Shown here: positions 1 to 6,156 of the stretch, in pieces
Layout: every line of letters starts with the position of its first letter
Position numbering within the stretch: position 1 is the first letter of the stretch
DNA from: JBFIHZ01 sp041601535
GTDB taxonomy: Bacteria > Pseudomonadota > Gammaproteobacteria > Xanthomonadales > SZUA-36
Reading direction: 5' to 3'
DNA length: 6,156 nt
Assembly (NCBI GenBank): GCA_041601535.1
Contig: JBFIHZ010000263.1
Coordinates: forward strand, 1-6,156
Notes under the pieces: generated by a model
Seen by the model: the letters and a program-made list of their open reading frames with translations, nothing else
What the model was told of the DNA's origin: nothing
Databases searched by the model: none
Program-made: the position numbers and the translations under genes

Positions 1-851
1 ATGTCACCACGCTGCTTTCGGCGCCGTTCCACCTCCTGCCAGGCGCTTAGCGGAACCGCATACAGCAGGTCGATATTGCCAGCGAATACAGACGACTTGG
101 CGGCGATGCGGTCCGGTGTCACCACGAACACGATACGGTCGGCATAGGCCTGCTTGGCACCGGTCAGGCCGTTGCGCGGCTCTGTGCGCGATACGTAATG
201 CTCAAACCGCTGCAGTGAAACCGAGCGGCCCTTTTTCCATTCCCCCAGGCGATACGGGCCGGTACCAACGGGTTGCAGCCAGCTGCCGTCGGCAGCAAGC
301 GATTCCGGGTGCAGAATGGCGGTAAGGCATTGCAGATTGGCCATGCGGTCGAGGAAAAATGCGCTGGGCTGATTCAGATAGAACGCGATCTGGTAGTTAT
401 CGACCACTTCAATCCGCTCGATTTTCTGCCCGTTTGCGCCCGTACCGTCAAAGTAATCCAGGCAGCGAAAACCGGTGGCCGGATCCAGTAAACGGTCCCA
501 GGTCCATTTGACTTCACGGGCCGTTACCGGCGCGCCGTTGTGGAAAGTAAGGCCCTTGCGTAACTCAAACAGGTAACGCCGGCGGTCTTCCGATACTTCG
601 ATACGCGCGGCCAGTAGCGGTGCCACTGTCAGATCGTCACGGTAGGCCACCAGTGACTCACCCACGTGGTAGAGCACCGTATCGGTATTGCCATCACGCA
701 GCACACCGGGATTGGTGCTGCGGATATCGGAATTGATGGCTACGCGGATTTCTCCGCCATATACCGGACCGCTATCTGCCACACCGTGTGACGGGTTGCC
801 GACTGTGCACAAGAGCATGGTGCACCACCCAACAAAATGATAAGGCTTCAT
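1..851 (-). CDS. ABC transporter family-5 substrate-binding protein, N-terminal part (cut by window edge)
   Basis: The reading frame is open from an ATG at 851-849 to the window's left edge: 283 codons of a family whose members usually run to about 500-600 residues. Residues 1-25 look like a short, weakly hydrophobic Sec signal (core FVGWCTMLLCTVG) with a likely cut after GVA at 25. There is no proper lipobox. The mature part follows the SBP_bac_5 (dipeptide/oligopeptide/nickel) pattern: an early STNPG segment (45-49), APLLAARIEVSED (77-89), YLFELRKGLTFHNGAPVT (93-110) leading into AREVKWTWDRLLDP, and the hallmark VGTGPYRLGEW at 195-205. Such proteins are periplasmic receptors that deliver peptides, nickel, heme, opine metallophores or similar ligands to an ABC importer. 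The ligand cannot be read from this part. The start lies 35 bases after the PepSY_TM stop, so co-transcription is likely. The ribosome-binding site is poor, with only a GGG about 14 bases upstream. Permease and ATPase genes would be expected beyond the left edge. Confidence 0.9.
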   Translation of the reverse strand, partial: MKPYHFVGWCTMLLCTVGNPSHGVADSGPVYGGEIRVAINSDIRSTNPGVLRDGNTDTVLYHVGESLVAYRDDLTVAPLLAARIEVSEDRRRYLFELRKGLTFHNGAPVTAREVKWTWDRLLDPATGFRCLDYFDGTGANGQKIERIEVVDNYQIAFYLNQPSAFFLDRMANLQCLTAILHPESLAADGSWLQPVGTGPYRLGEWKKGRSVSLQRFEHYVSRTEPRNGLTGAKQAYADRIVFVVTPDRIAAKSSVFAGNIDLLYAVPLSAWQEVERRRKQRGD

Positions 852-886
852 CCGTTGACTACAGCCCTGATTCCCGGACGCATCGC

Positions 887-2014
887 TTAACCCGGGCCCG
901 AATCCGGTACCGGCCGGTTGGTTACCGCTGATTGTCTGCGTTTGGGTCTGCGTTTTTTCAGCCACATCCAGAATCCGGTGATACACATGCCGGCCAGTGA
1001 CAGGCCAAGAATACTCATCATAACCGGCCGCAGGCCACCCCAGGCTTCACCGGTATGCAGCGGCAGCACCCATTCAATAAAAGCGGAACCCGATGGCAGC
1101 TGGTTTCCATCGGCGTAAATGGTGGTTTCATCCAGCCAGCGATCCACTGCGGCAATATGATGGGCGCGCGGGTTCAACGCGTTCTGTGCCACCATCACGG
1201 TCGCCAGAATACGTCCATCCCGGCCCCAGAAGCGCAACTGGCGCAAGTGGCCATCGGGAAACTGCTCGAACAAGCGGTCTTTGGCCTGTTGCCAGCTGAT
1301 CATCTCATCCGGCTGATCGACCACTGGAAAATCCAGTTTGATGGGCGCTTTCAGCGGCGCGACCGTCGACACTGCGGCTTTCAGTGCATCATCAGCAATC
1401 AGCATTGCACCGGTCAGGCCGGCGAACAGCATCAACACCGCAGTCAGCGCACCCGGCACCACGTGAATATCCCGGATGACACGCAACGGCGAAGACTTCC
1501 AGTGAATTACCAGCGCCTTCCTGAAGCGATTCTTGCGCGGCCACCAGACAATCAGGCCACTGATGCCCATAAACATCAGCCCGATGGCTTCAATCAACAG
1601 GATGTAATGACCAATAGTGCCGCTTAGCAAGGCCACATGGACGCGCTCGGCCAGTTGCAAGGGATATTGCCACATCGGCCCCGAAGAAAGCACCTGCGCT
1701 TTCACCGGGTCAATCAGCGCGACATGAAACTTGCCGCCATCCGGTGGATTGATCCGGGCCACCAGCGGTAATGCAGGGTTGTCACGATAAATGATGCGAT
1801 CGAAACGGTAGCCGGGCTTTGCATCGTGGACAGCCGCGATGATCTGGTCCAGCGGCTGGTGCTCGGCGCTAACGTCCACCAGGCCCTCGCTGCCGAACCA
1901 GGCGGCCAGCGCTTCCTTGTGAGCCATCATCAGTCCGGTGGTGGCCTGCAGCAGCAGCAGAACGCCCAGCCCCAGACCAACCCACTTGTGTACTTTGTAC
2001 AAGGCTACTTTCAT
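887..2014 (-). CDS. PepSY_TM family inner-membrane protein (possible siderophore/metal-chelate reductase)
   Basis: This is a 375-residue integral membrane protein of the PepSY-associated TM helix family (PiuB/FoxB-like). It has four membrane segments: about 12-31, 133-158, 184-206 and 329-352. The last is followed by a basic cytoplasmic tail (KKRRPKRR). Periplasmic domains of about 100 and 120 residues lie between segments 1-2 and 3-4. Recurrent family motifs are visible: KVHKWVGLGLG with TTGL at the N-terminus, RVHVALLSG at 124-132, DIHVVPG at 182-188 and LPLHTGEAWGG at 318-327. The histidines (H9, H126, H184, H320) sit at membrane edges. Structural work on the relative FoxB showed that such histidines hold heme and that the protein reduces ferric siderophores; assigning that activity here is inference. 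The frame has an earlier ATG at 2062, but ATG 2014 is preferred. It has GGA six bases upstream, and the protein then begins with the usual short helix before segment 1. The substrate-binding protein gene follows after 35 bases, pointing to a shared transcript. Confidence 0.9.
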   Translation of the reverse strand: MKVALYKVHKWVGLGLGVLLLLQATTGLMMAHKEALAAWFGSEGLVDVSAEHQPLDQIIAAVHDAKPGYRFDRIIYRDNPALPLVARINPPDGGKFHVALIDPVKAQVLSSGPMWQYPLQLAERVHVALLSGTIGHYILLIEAIGLMFMGISGLIVWWPRKNRFRKALVIHWKSSPLRVIRDIHVVPGALTAVLMLFAGLTGAMLIADDALKAAVSTVAPLKAPIKLDFPVVDQPDEMISWQQAKDRLFEQFPDGHLRQLRFWGRDGRILATVMVAQNALNPRAHHIAAVDRWLDETTIYADGNQLPSGSAFIEWVLPLHTGEAWGGLRPVMMSILGLSLAGMCITGFWMWLKKRRPKRRQSAVTNRPVPDSGPG

Positions 2015-2087
2015 GTTTCGTCCATCTTCAGGCTTATGCCATAGTGGACGAGAATCATGCATGAAACCCGTAAGCGGCTACAATTCC

Positions 2088-2122
2088 GGCCGGTAAACCG
2101 GATGTATTTTTACAAACCGGCC
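2088..2122. repeat. Inverted repeat in the intergenic region after pyruvate carboxylase
   Basis: Perfect 7-bp arms, GGCCGGT at 2088-2094 and ACCGGCC at 2116-2122, enclose a 21-base AT-rich spacer that holds a further CCGG. It begins 26 bases after the pyruvate carboxylase stop codon and ends well before the PepSY_TM start. It could fold in the transcript, or be a protein-binding site for the PepSY_TM operon. No T-run follows the arms on either strand, so it is not a normal intrinsic terminator. The loop is long for a stable hairpin, and this may be chance in GC-rich sequence. I could find no convincing -35/-10 pair in 2015-2148. Confidence 0.25.
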
Positions 2123-2148
2123 CGTGCAGATCATTAATCCCGGCTCAC

Positions 2149-5100
2149 TCAACCCAGCTCCACCACCAGATCCCCCTGGTCCACCAGGGTGCCGGACTCC
2201 AGTGCAACGGCTTTTACCGTTCCATCCTTGGGCGCGGAAATGGTTGTTTCCATTTTCATTGCTTCGATAACAAAAATAGGCTGGTCCTTTTCTACCGTAT
2301 CACCCGCCTTGACCAGCACGGAAGACAGTTTGCCCATCAGTGGCGCGCCCACTTCGTTGTCTTCCACCGCTTTGCGGTGGGCGGTGGTTTTGGGAGCGGC
2401 GGATTCGTCGCGGATCTGCACGCTGCGCACCTGGCCGTTCAGTTCGAAGGTGACCTTGCAGTTGCCGTTGTCATCGGTGCGCGAGCGGTAGATGTAGCGG
2501 ATGGAAATGGTCTTGCCGCGCTGCAGCTTGACCAGGATTTCCTCACCCTGCTGCAGGCCATAAAAAAACGCCGGGGTGGGCAGGTAATGCACCGTGCCGT
2601 ATTGTTCCCGGTGCCGGTAGAAATCCTCGAACACCTTCGGGTACATCAGGTAACTGAGGAAGTCCTGCAGGGTCTGCTCGGTATCAAATTTTTCCTGGAA
2701 GGCGGCGAACTCGGCATCGAAGTCCACCGGCGGCAGGTTCTTGCCGGGGGCGCCTTCCATGGGTTTTTTGCCTTTCAGCACCTTGCTGGTGAGTTCCGGC
2801 GGAAAGCCGCCATCGGTCTGGCCCAGCTTGCCGCTGAACAGGTCAATGACCGAATCCGGAAATGCCAGCGATTCGCCCTGCGCCATCACGTCTTCTTCGC
2901 TCAGGCCATTGGCCGTCATGAACAAGGCCATGTCGCCCACCACCTTGGATGAAGGTGTCACTTTTACGATATCGCCGAACATGCGGTTGACCACCGCGTA
3001 ATTCTTCTTGATGGTTTCAAAGCGGTGCTCCAGGCCCAGCGCAATGGCCTGGGGCCGCAGGTTGGAGTACTGGCCGCCGGGAATTTCGTGGTCGTAGACT
3101 TCGGCCGTGCCGGCGCGCAGTCCGGACTCGAACGGATAGTAGTACTCGCGCACCGCCTCCCAGTAATTGGCATACGCATTAAGAGAATCCAGGTCAAAGG
3201 CCTGCGCGCGCGGCTGCCCGTCCAGCACCGCCACCAGCGAGTTCCAGTTAACCTGTGACGTCAGGCCGGACATGGAACTGAGGCATACGTCCACCACGTC
3301 CACGTCATTCTCAATGGCCTTGATCAGGGTGGCCGCCTGCATGCTGGAAGTATCATGCGTGTGCAGGTGCACCGGGATATCCACCGCGGCGCGTAAAGCC
3401 GGAATCAGCTTCGCCGCCGCGTACGGCTTCAGCAGGCCCGCCATGTCTTTCAGCGCCAGCATGTGCGCGCCTTCATCTTCCAGCCGCCGCGCCATGTCCA
3501 GGTAATACTGCAGGTTGTAGCGGTAATCCGGGTCCGGGTTCAGCACGTCGCCGGTATAGCAGATGGTGGCCTCCGCGATACCGCCGGTACGTTCACGCAC
3601 CACCTGGATGGAGCGCTTCATGCCTTCCAGCCAGTTCAGCGAATCGAAAATCCGGAACACGTCGATACCGGCTTTCCAGCTTTCTTCGATAAACTTCTCC
3701 ACCACGTTGTCCGGGTAGGCCTTGTAACCCACCGCGTTGGAGCCACGGAACAGCATCTGGAACAGGATGTTCGGCATGGCTTCACGCAGCAGGCGCAGGC
3801 GCCGCCACGGGCATTCGTGCAGAAAACGCATGGCCACATCAAACGTCGCCCCGCCCCACATCTCCATGGAAAATACTTGCGGATGCGCCTTGGCAAACCC
3901 TTCTGCCACCTCCAGCATGTCGCGTGTACGCACCCGGGTGGCCAGCAGCGACTGGTGTGCGTCGCGGAAGGTGGTGTCGGTATAAAGCACCTGTTTCTGT
4001 TCGCGCACCCAGCGGCTGAACGCTTCCGGGCCCATCTCGTCCAGCCGGTTCTTGGTGCCCTGCGGGAATTCCGCCAGGCGTTTGTATGCTGGCTTGATCG
4101 GCTTGCGGAAGGTTTTGCCCACCACCGGGTTACGTACGTCCGGGTTGCCGTTGACAATCAGGTTGCCGAGGTACTTCAGCGTTTTGGTCGCGCGGTCGAA
4201 CTTCTGGCTGATCTGCAGCAGTTCCGGGTGATCTTCAATAAATGACACGGTGGCTTCACCGGAGGCAAACACCGGGTGGCGCAACACGTTTTCCAGGAAA
4301 CCGATATTGGTTTTCACGCCGCGGATGCGGAACTCCCGCAGGGCGCGGTGGCTGCGCGCCAGCGCACCTTTCAGCGTCCGGCCCTGGGCCGTGACCTTGA
4401 CCAGCATGGAATCGAAAAATGGCGAGACGCGGGCGCCGGTATAGGCCGCGCCCACATCCAGGCGGATACCAAAACCGGCTGCACTGCGGTAGGCGATCAG
4501 CGTGCCGTAATCGGGCTGGAAATTATTCTCCGGGTCTTCGGTGGTGATGCGGCACTGCACCGCGAAACCGTTGCACTTCACCGCCTCCTGCGAGGGGATA
4601 TCAATTTCCGGATCATCCAGCCGGTAGCCCTGCGCGATCTTGATCTGGCTGCGCACGATATCAATGCCGGTGACCTGTTCGGTTACCGTATGCTCCACCT
4701 GGATGCGTGGATTGACCTCGATAAAATAGATGTTTTCATCCCGGTCAACCAGAAACTCCACCGTGCCGGCATTGCAGTAGCCCACATGCCGCGTAATGGC
4801 CAGCGCGTGGTCAAACAGGGCCTGGCGGGTTGCCTGTTTAAGGCCGGAACTGGGCGCCACTTCCACCACTTTCTGGAAACGCCGCTGCACCGAGCAATCG
4901 CGCTCAAACAGGTGGACCAGGTTGCCGTGTTCATCACCCAGGATCTGCACCTCGATGTGCTTGGGTGAATCAATGAATTTTTCCAGGAATACGGTATCGT
5001 CGCCAAAGGCCTTGGCCGCCTCACTGCGCGCTTCAACAAAAGCTTTGCGCAGCGTGGCCTCGTCGCGCACCACGCGCATGCCACGGCCACCGCCACCGGA

Positions 5101-5601
5101 GGCTGCCTTGAGCATCAACGGATAACCAATGCGTTTGGCCTCGGCCAGGGCAACCTCAAGTGTGTCCAGATCAACCTGGCTGTCTTCGATAACCGGCAGA
5201 CCGGCGGCCAGTGCGTTTTCCTTGGCCTGAACCTTGTCGCCCAGTTGCGCCATCGCCTCGGGCGGCGGACCTACAAACAGGATGCCTTCCTCGCGGCAAC
5301 GCGTGGCAAACTCCACGTTTTCCGACAGGAATCCATAACCCGGGTGGATCGCGTCCACCTGGTTCAGCTTGGCGATCTCCAGGATTGCCTCGATATCCAG
5401 GTAGGGCTTCAGCGGCTCATCGTCATCACCCACCATATAGGCTTCATCGGATTTGTAACGATGCGGCGAAAAGCGGTCTTCATGGGTGAAGATGCTGACC
5501 GTGCGGATGCCGAGTTCATTGGCGGCCCGCATGATGCGGATGGCGATTTCGCCGCGGTTGGCGACCAGGATTTTGGTAATGGGTTTGGGCATATTGGGCA
5601 C
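2149..5601 (-). CDS. pyc: Pyruvate carboxylase, single-chain, biotin-dependent
   Basis: The cytoplasmic enzyme carboxylates pyruvate to oxaloacetate with ATP and bicarbonate (anaplerosis, gluconeogenesis). The 1150-residue chain is full length. The biotin carboxylase domain covers about 8-465: ILVANRGEIAIR (11-22), HPGYGFLSEN (86-95), the ATP-grasp glycine loop KAASGGGGRGMRVV (165-178), HIEVQILGD (215-223), RDCSVQRR (234-241) and EVNPRIQVEHT (295-305). The carboxyltransferase domain covers about 535-830: DTTFRDAHQS (542-551), MEMWGGATFD (579-588), LFRGSNAVGYKAYPDNV (617-633), the lysine expected to be carbamylated at K718 in LKDMAG, the metal-binding HLHTHD (745-750) and SSMSGLTSQ (775-783). 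VTPSSK (881-886) carries the expected catalytic threonine at 882. The biotin-carrier domain ends the chain, with EAMKMET and biotinyl-lysine K1116. The start is GTG 5601 or ATG 5592. An in-frame stop just upstream excludes anything longer, and neither start has a good ribosome-binding site. No partner gene is adjacent, so it looks monocistronic. Confidence 0.98.
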   Translation of the reverse strand: MPNMPKPITKILVANRGEIAIRIMRAANELGIRTVSIFTHEDRFSPHRYKSDEAYMVGDDDEPLKPYLDIEAILEIAKLNQVDAIHPGYGFLSENVEFATRCREEGILFVGPPPEAMAQLGDKVQAKENALAAGLPVIEDSQVDLDTLEVALAEAKRIGYPLMLKAASGGGGRGMRVVRDEATLRKAFVEARSEAAKAFGDDTVFLEKFIDSPKHIEVQILGDEHGNLVHLFERDCSVQRRFQKVVEVAPSSGLKQATRQALFDHALAITRHVGYCNAGTVEFLVDRDENIYFIEVNPRIQVEHTVTEQVTGIDIVRSQIKIAQGYRLDDPEIDIPSQEAVKCNGFAVQCRITTEDPENNFQPDYGTLIAYRSAAGFGIRLDVGAAYTGARVSPFFDSMLVKVTAQGRTLKGALARSHRALREFRIRGVKTNIGFLENVLRHPVFASGEATVSFIEDHPELLQISQKFDRATKTLKYLGNLIVNGNPDVRNPVVGKTFRKPIKPAYKRLAEFPQGTKNRLDEMGPEAFSRWVREQKQVLYTDTTFRDAHQSLLATRVRTRDMLEVAEGFAKAHPQVFSMEMWGGATFDVAMRFLHECPWRRLRLLREAMPNILFQMLFRGSNAVGYKAYPDNVVEKFIEESWKAGIDVFRIFDSLNWLEGMKRSIQVVRERTGGIAEATICYTGDVLNPDPDYRYNLQYYLDMARRLEDEGAHMLALKDMAGLLKPYAAAKLIPALRAAVDIPVHLHTHDTSSMQAATLIKAIENDVDVVDVCLSSMSGLTSQVNWNSLVAVLDGQPRAQAFDLDSLNAYANYWEAVREYYYPFESGLRAGTAEVYDHEIPGGQYSNLRPQAIALGLEHRFETIKKNYAVVNRMFGDIVKVTPSSKVVGDMALFMTANGLSEEDVMAQGESLAFPDSVIDLFSGKLGQTDGGFPPELTSKVLKGKKPMEGAPGKNLPPVDFDAEFAAFQEKFDTEQTLQDFLSYLMYPKVFEDFYRHREQYGTVHYLPTPAFFYGLQQGEEILVKLQRGKTISIRYIYRSRTDDNGNCKVTFELNGQVRSVQIRDESAAPKTTAHRKAVEDNEVGAPLMGKLSSVLVKAGDTVEKDQPIFVIEAMKMETTISAPKDGTVKAVALESGTLVDQGDLVVELG

Positions 5602-5610
5602 TTTATCGGT

Positions 5611-5680
5611 TTAACACCCCTGTATTTAACCGGTTAATGCCCTCAACACTCAACTAGGTGTGTTAATAATTGGTTTAACA
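5611..5680. promoter_or_regulatory. Cluster of TTAAC/GTTAA half-sites upstream of pyruvate carboxylase
   Basis: The 70 bases just upstream of the pyruvate carboxylase start are much richer in AT than their surroundings. They hold five copies of TTAAC or its complement GTTAA: 5611-5615, 5626-5630, 5633-5637, 5662-5666 and 5675-5679. Two of them form the perfect 12-bp palindrome TTAACCGGTTAA (5626-5637). Two more form TGTTAA-N8-TTAACA (5661-5680). The 9-mer GGTTTAACA occurs twice, at 5608 and 5672. This is the right place for the promoter and operators of the carboxylase gene. A weak sigma-70-like pair may be present on the minus strand: TTGAGT, 18 bases, TTAAAT, with the -10 overlapping the palindrome. 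The regulator is unknown, and the repeats could partly reflect AT-rich composition. Confidence 0.35.
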
Positions 5681-5727
5681 TGCTTTCTTTCGTTCAGTTT
5701 TTACCCTCCAGAAACTCGATCCGGGGT

Positions 5728-5755
5728 GGAGATGCCGGGCTTCAGCCCGGTCTCC
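5728..5755. repeat. REP-like hairpin with bulged stem
   Basis: GGAGA (5728-5732) pairs with TCTCC (5751-5755). After a two-base TG bulge on one side, CCGGGC (5735-5740) pairs with GCCCGG (5745-5750) around a TTCA loop. A GC-rich imperfect palindrome with a purine-rich GGAG foot and a small bulge resembles bacterial REP elements, which are usually extragenic and multicopy. Copy number cannot be judged from this window, where it occurs once. No T-run follows on either strand, so a canonical terminator is unlikely. Confidence 0.5.
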
Positions 5756-5763
5756 GCAACAGG

Positions 5764-5789
5764 ATTGCGGCAGCCGGCGCTGCCGCAAT
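5764..5789. repeat. Strong perfect hairpin, 11-bp stem
   Basis: ATTGCGGCAGC (5764-5774) and GCTGCCGCAAT (5779-5789) are perfect complements around a four-base CGGC spacer, eight bases from the neighbouring REP-like hairpin. It lies about 70 bases after the stop of the upstream minus-strand gene and could stall or protect that transcript's 3' end. There is no T-tract, so it is not a standard rho-independent terminator. CCGCAA at 5754-5759 repeats the CCGCAA of the right arm and could pair with TTGCGG (5765-5770) in its place, giving an alternative fold. Confidence 0.55.
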
Positions 5790-5856
5790 GCAAATCTGAT
5801 GCGCTTCAAGTTGGCCTCCACACAACCCAGAGCGTGCGGAAGGCCGCAGCAAAGCG

Positions 5857-6156
5857 TTACGGGGTCGGCCCAAACACCGTGTGTGTGCGGTGATACAGCG
5901 GCTGCTCCTGGTTGCCGAGTACGCTGGCGGTAATTCTCAACGGCGCACATGAGCCAGTGAATCGCGGGTTCTCACCCATCACCACCTCCACCCGGCCTTG
6001 CTGCTCAAACGTGGTGCGCACGTTGTAGGGCAGTTCGCCAAAGCTCACCGACACGGTGCCAATACCAGCATCGCAATCGTGGGACACCAGCATGTAGCCC
6101 AGTTCGGCATTTTCGATGGTGCCGGTTTTCAGCCAGCCATCGGTCATCGCCACGTA
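5857..6156 (-). CDS. Unrecognised protein, C-terminal part (cut by window edge)
   Basis: The frame is open from the right edge to a TAA at 5859-5857, giving about 99 residues. The first possible start inside the window is a GTG at 6153, then an ATG at 6147. A TAC codon precedes the GTG in frame, so the gene probably begins beyond the edge. Codon use is regular, with frequent G or C at third positions, as in the other genes here. I do not recognise the family. The visible part alternates short hydrophobic stretches with polar turns (for example GIGTVSVSFGELP and GRVEVVMGENPRF), which suggests a beta-rich fold. It has two cysteines (in SHDCDAG and TGSCAPL) that could form a disulfide if the protein is exported. 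No membrane segment is visible. It is separated from pyruvate carboxylase by about 255 bases containing two hairpins, so it is probably a separate transcription unit. Confidence 0.6.
   Translation of the reverse strand, partial: YVAMTDGWLKTGTIENAELGYMLVSHDCDAGIGTVSVSFGELPYNVRTTFEQQGRVEVVMGENPRFTGSCAPLRITASVLGNQEQPLYHRTHTVFGPTP

Noticed and set aside
904..913. CCGGTACCGG palindrome near the end of the PepSY_TM gene
   Set aside because: It lies in coding sequence in a GC-rich region and has no partner site. It is probably chance.
1055..1627. Plus-strand open frame of 190 codons opposite the PepSY_TM gene
   Set aside because: It is antisense to a gene with clear family motifs. Its His- and Gln-rich composition is typical of a shadow frame.
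2015..2062. N-terminal extension of the PepSY_TM protein from an ATG at 2062
   Set aside because: The extra 16 residues are polar and unlike the family's N-terminus. The ATG at 2014 has the better ribosome-binding site.
2377..2952. Plus-strand open frames opposite the C-terminal part of pyruvate carboxylase, and similar ones at 4276-4968 and 5245-5637
   Set aside because: They are antisense shadows of motif-bearing coding sequence, with no domain of their own.
3463..4245. Long plus-strand open frame (260 codons) opposite pyruvate carboxylase
   Set aside because: It lies wholly inside a well-supported gene on the other strand. Its composition is what antisense frames of GC-rich genes give, and it shows no recognisable domain.
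5728..5789. Intrinsic terminator
   Set aside because: The stems are strong, but neither strand has a T-run after them. They fit a REP-like repeat better.
5675..5950. Minus-strand open frame of 91 codons across the hairpins, and a plus-strand frame at 5660-5893
   Set aside because: Both run through the hairpin repeats and overlap the better-supported frame ending at 5857. The residues have no protein-like pattern.

Overview
The window is moderately GC-rich bacterial chromosome, and every gene I can support lies on the minus strand. The PepSY-type membrane protein, the dipeptide/nickel-type binding protein with a Sec signal and the codon usage suggest a Gram-negative proteobacterium, probably a gammaproteobacterium. 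This is an inference: there is no rRNA or other taxonomic marker here.

Layout, read in the direction of transcription (right to left). (1) 6156-5857: the 3' end of an unrecognised protein gene that enters from the right edge. (2) 5856-5602: a gene-free stretch with two adjacent strong hairpins (5728-5755 and 5764-5789, REP-like). Between them and the next gene is an AT-richer upstream region with five TTAAC/GTTAA half-sites, one of them in a perfect 12-bp palindrome. (3) 5601-2149: a complete single-chain biotin-dependent pyruvate carboxylase of 1150 residues, with biotin carboxylase, carboxyltransferase and biotin-carrier domains and all expected catalytic motifs. (4) 2148-2015: an intergenic region with a 7-bp inverted repeat. 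(5) 2014-887: a four-helix PepSY_TM protein, the family that includes heme-containing inner-membrane siderophore reductases. (6) 851-1: the N-terminal 283 residues of a family-5 ABC-transporter substrate-binding protein, cut by the left edge and starting 35 bases after the PepSY_TM stop.

Pyruvate carboxylase is an anaplerotic housekeeping enzyme that makes oxaloacetate from pyruvate and bicarbonate, and it appears to stand alone. The PepSY_TM protein and the binding protein are probably co-transcribed. Together they suggest uptake of a metal chelate (siderophore, opine metallophore or heme): an inner-membrane reductase plus the periplasmic receptor of an ABC importer whose permeases and ATPases would lie off the left edge. 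I see no tRNA, rRNA, CRISPR array, insertion sequence or prophage gene. No clearly new system is visible. The most interesting items are the PepSY_TM/binding-protein pair and the structured, half-site-rich DNA upstream of pyruvate carboxylase.
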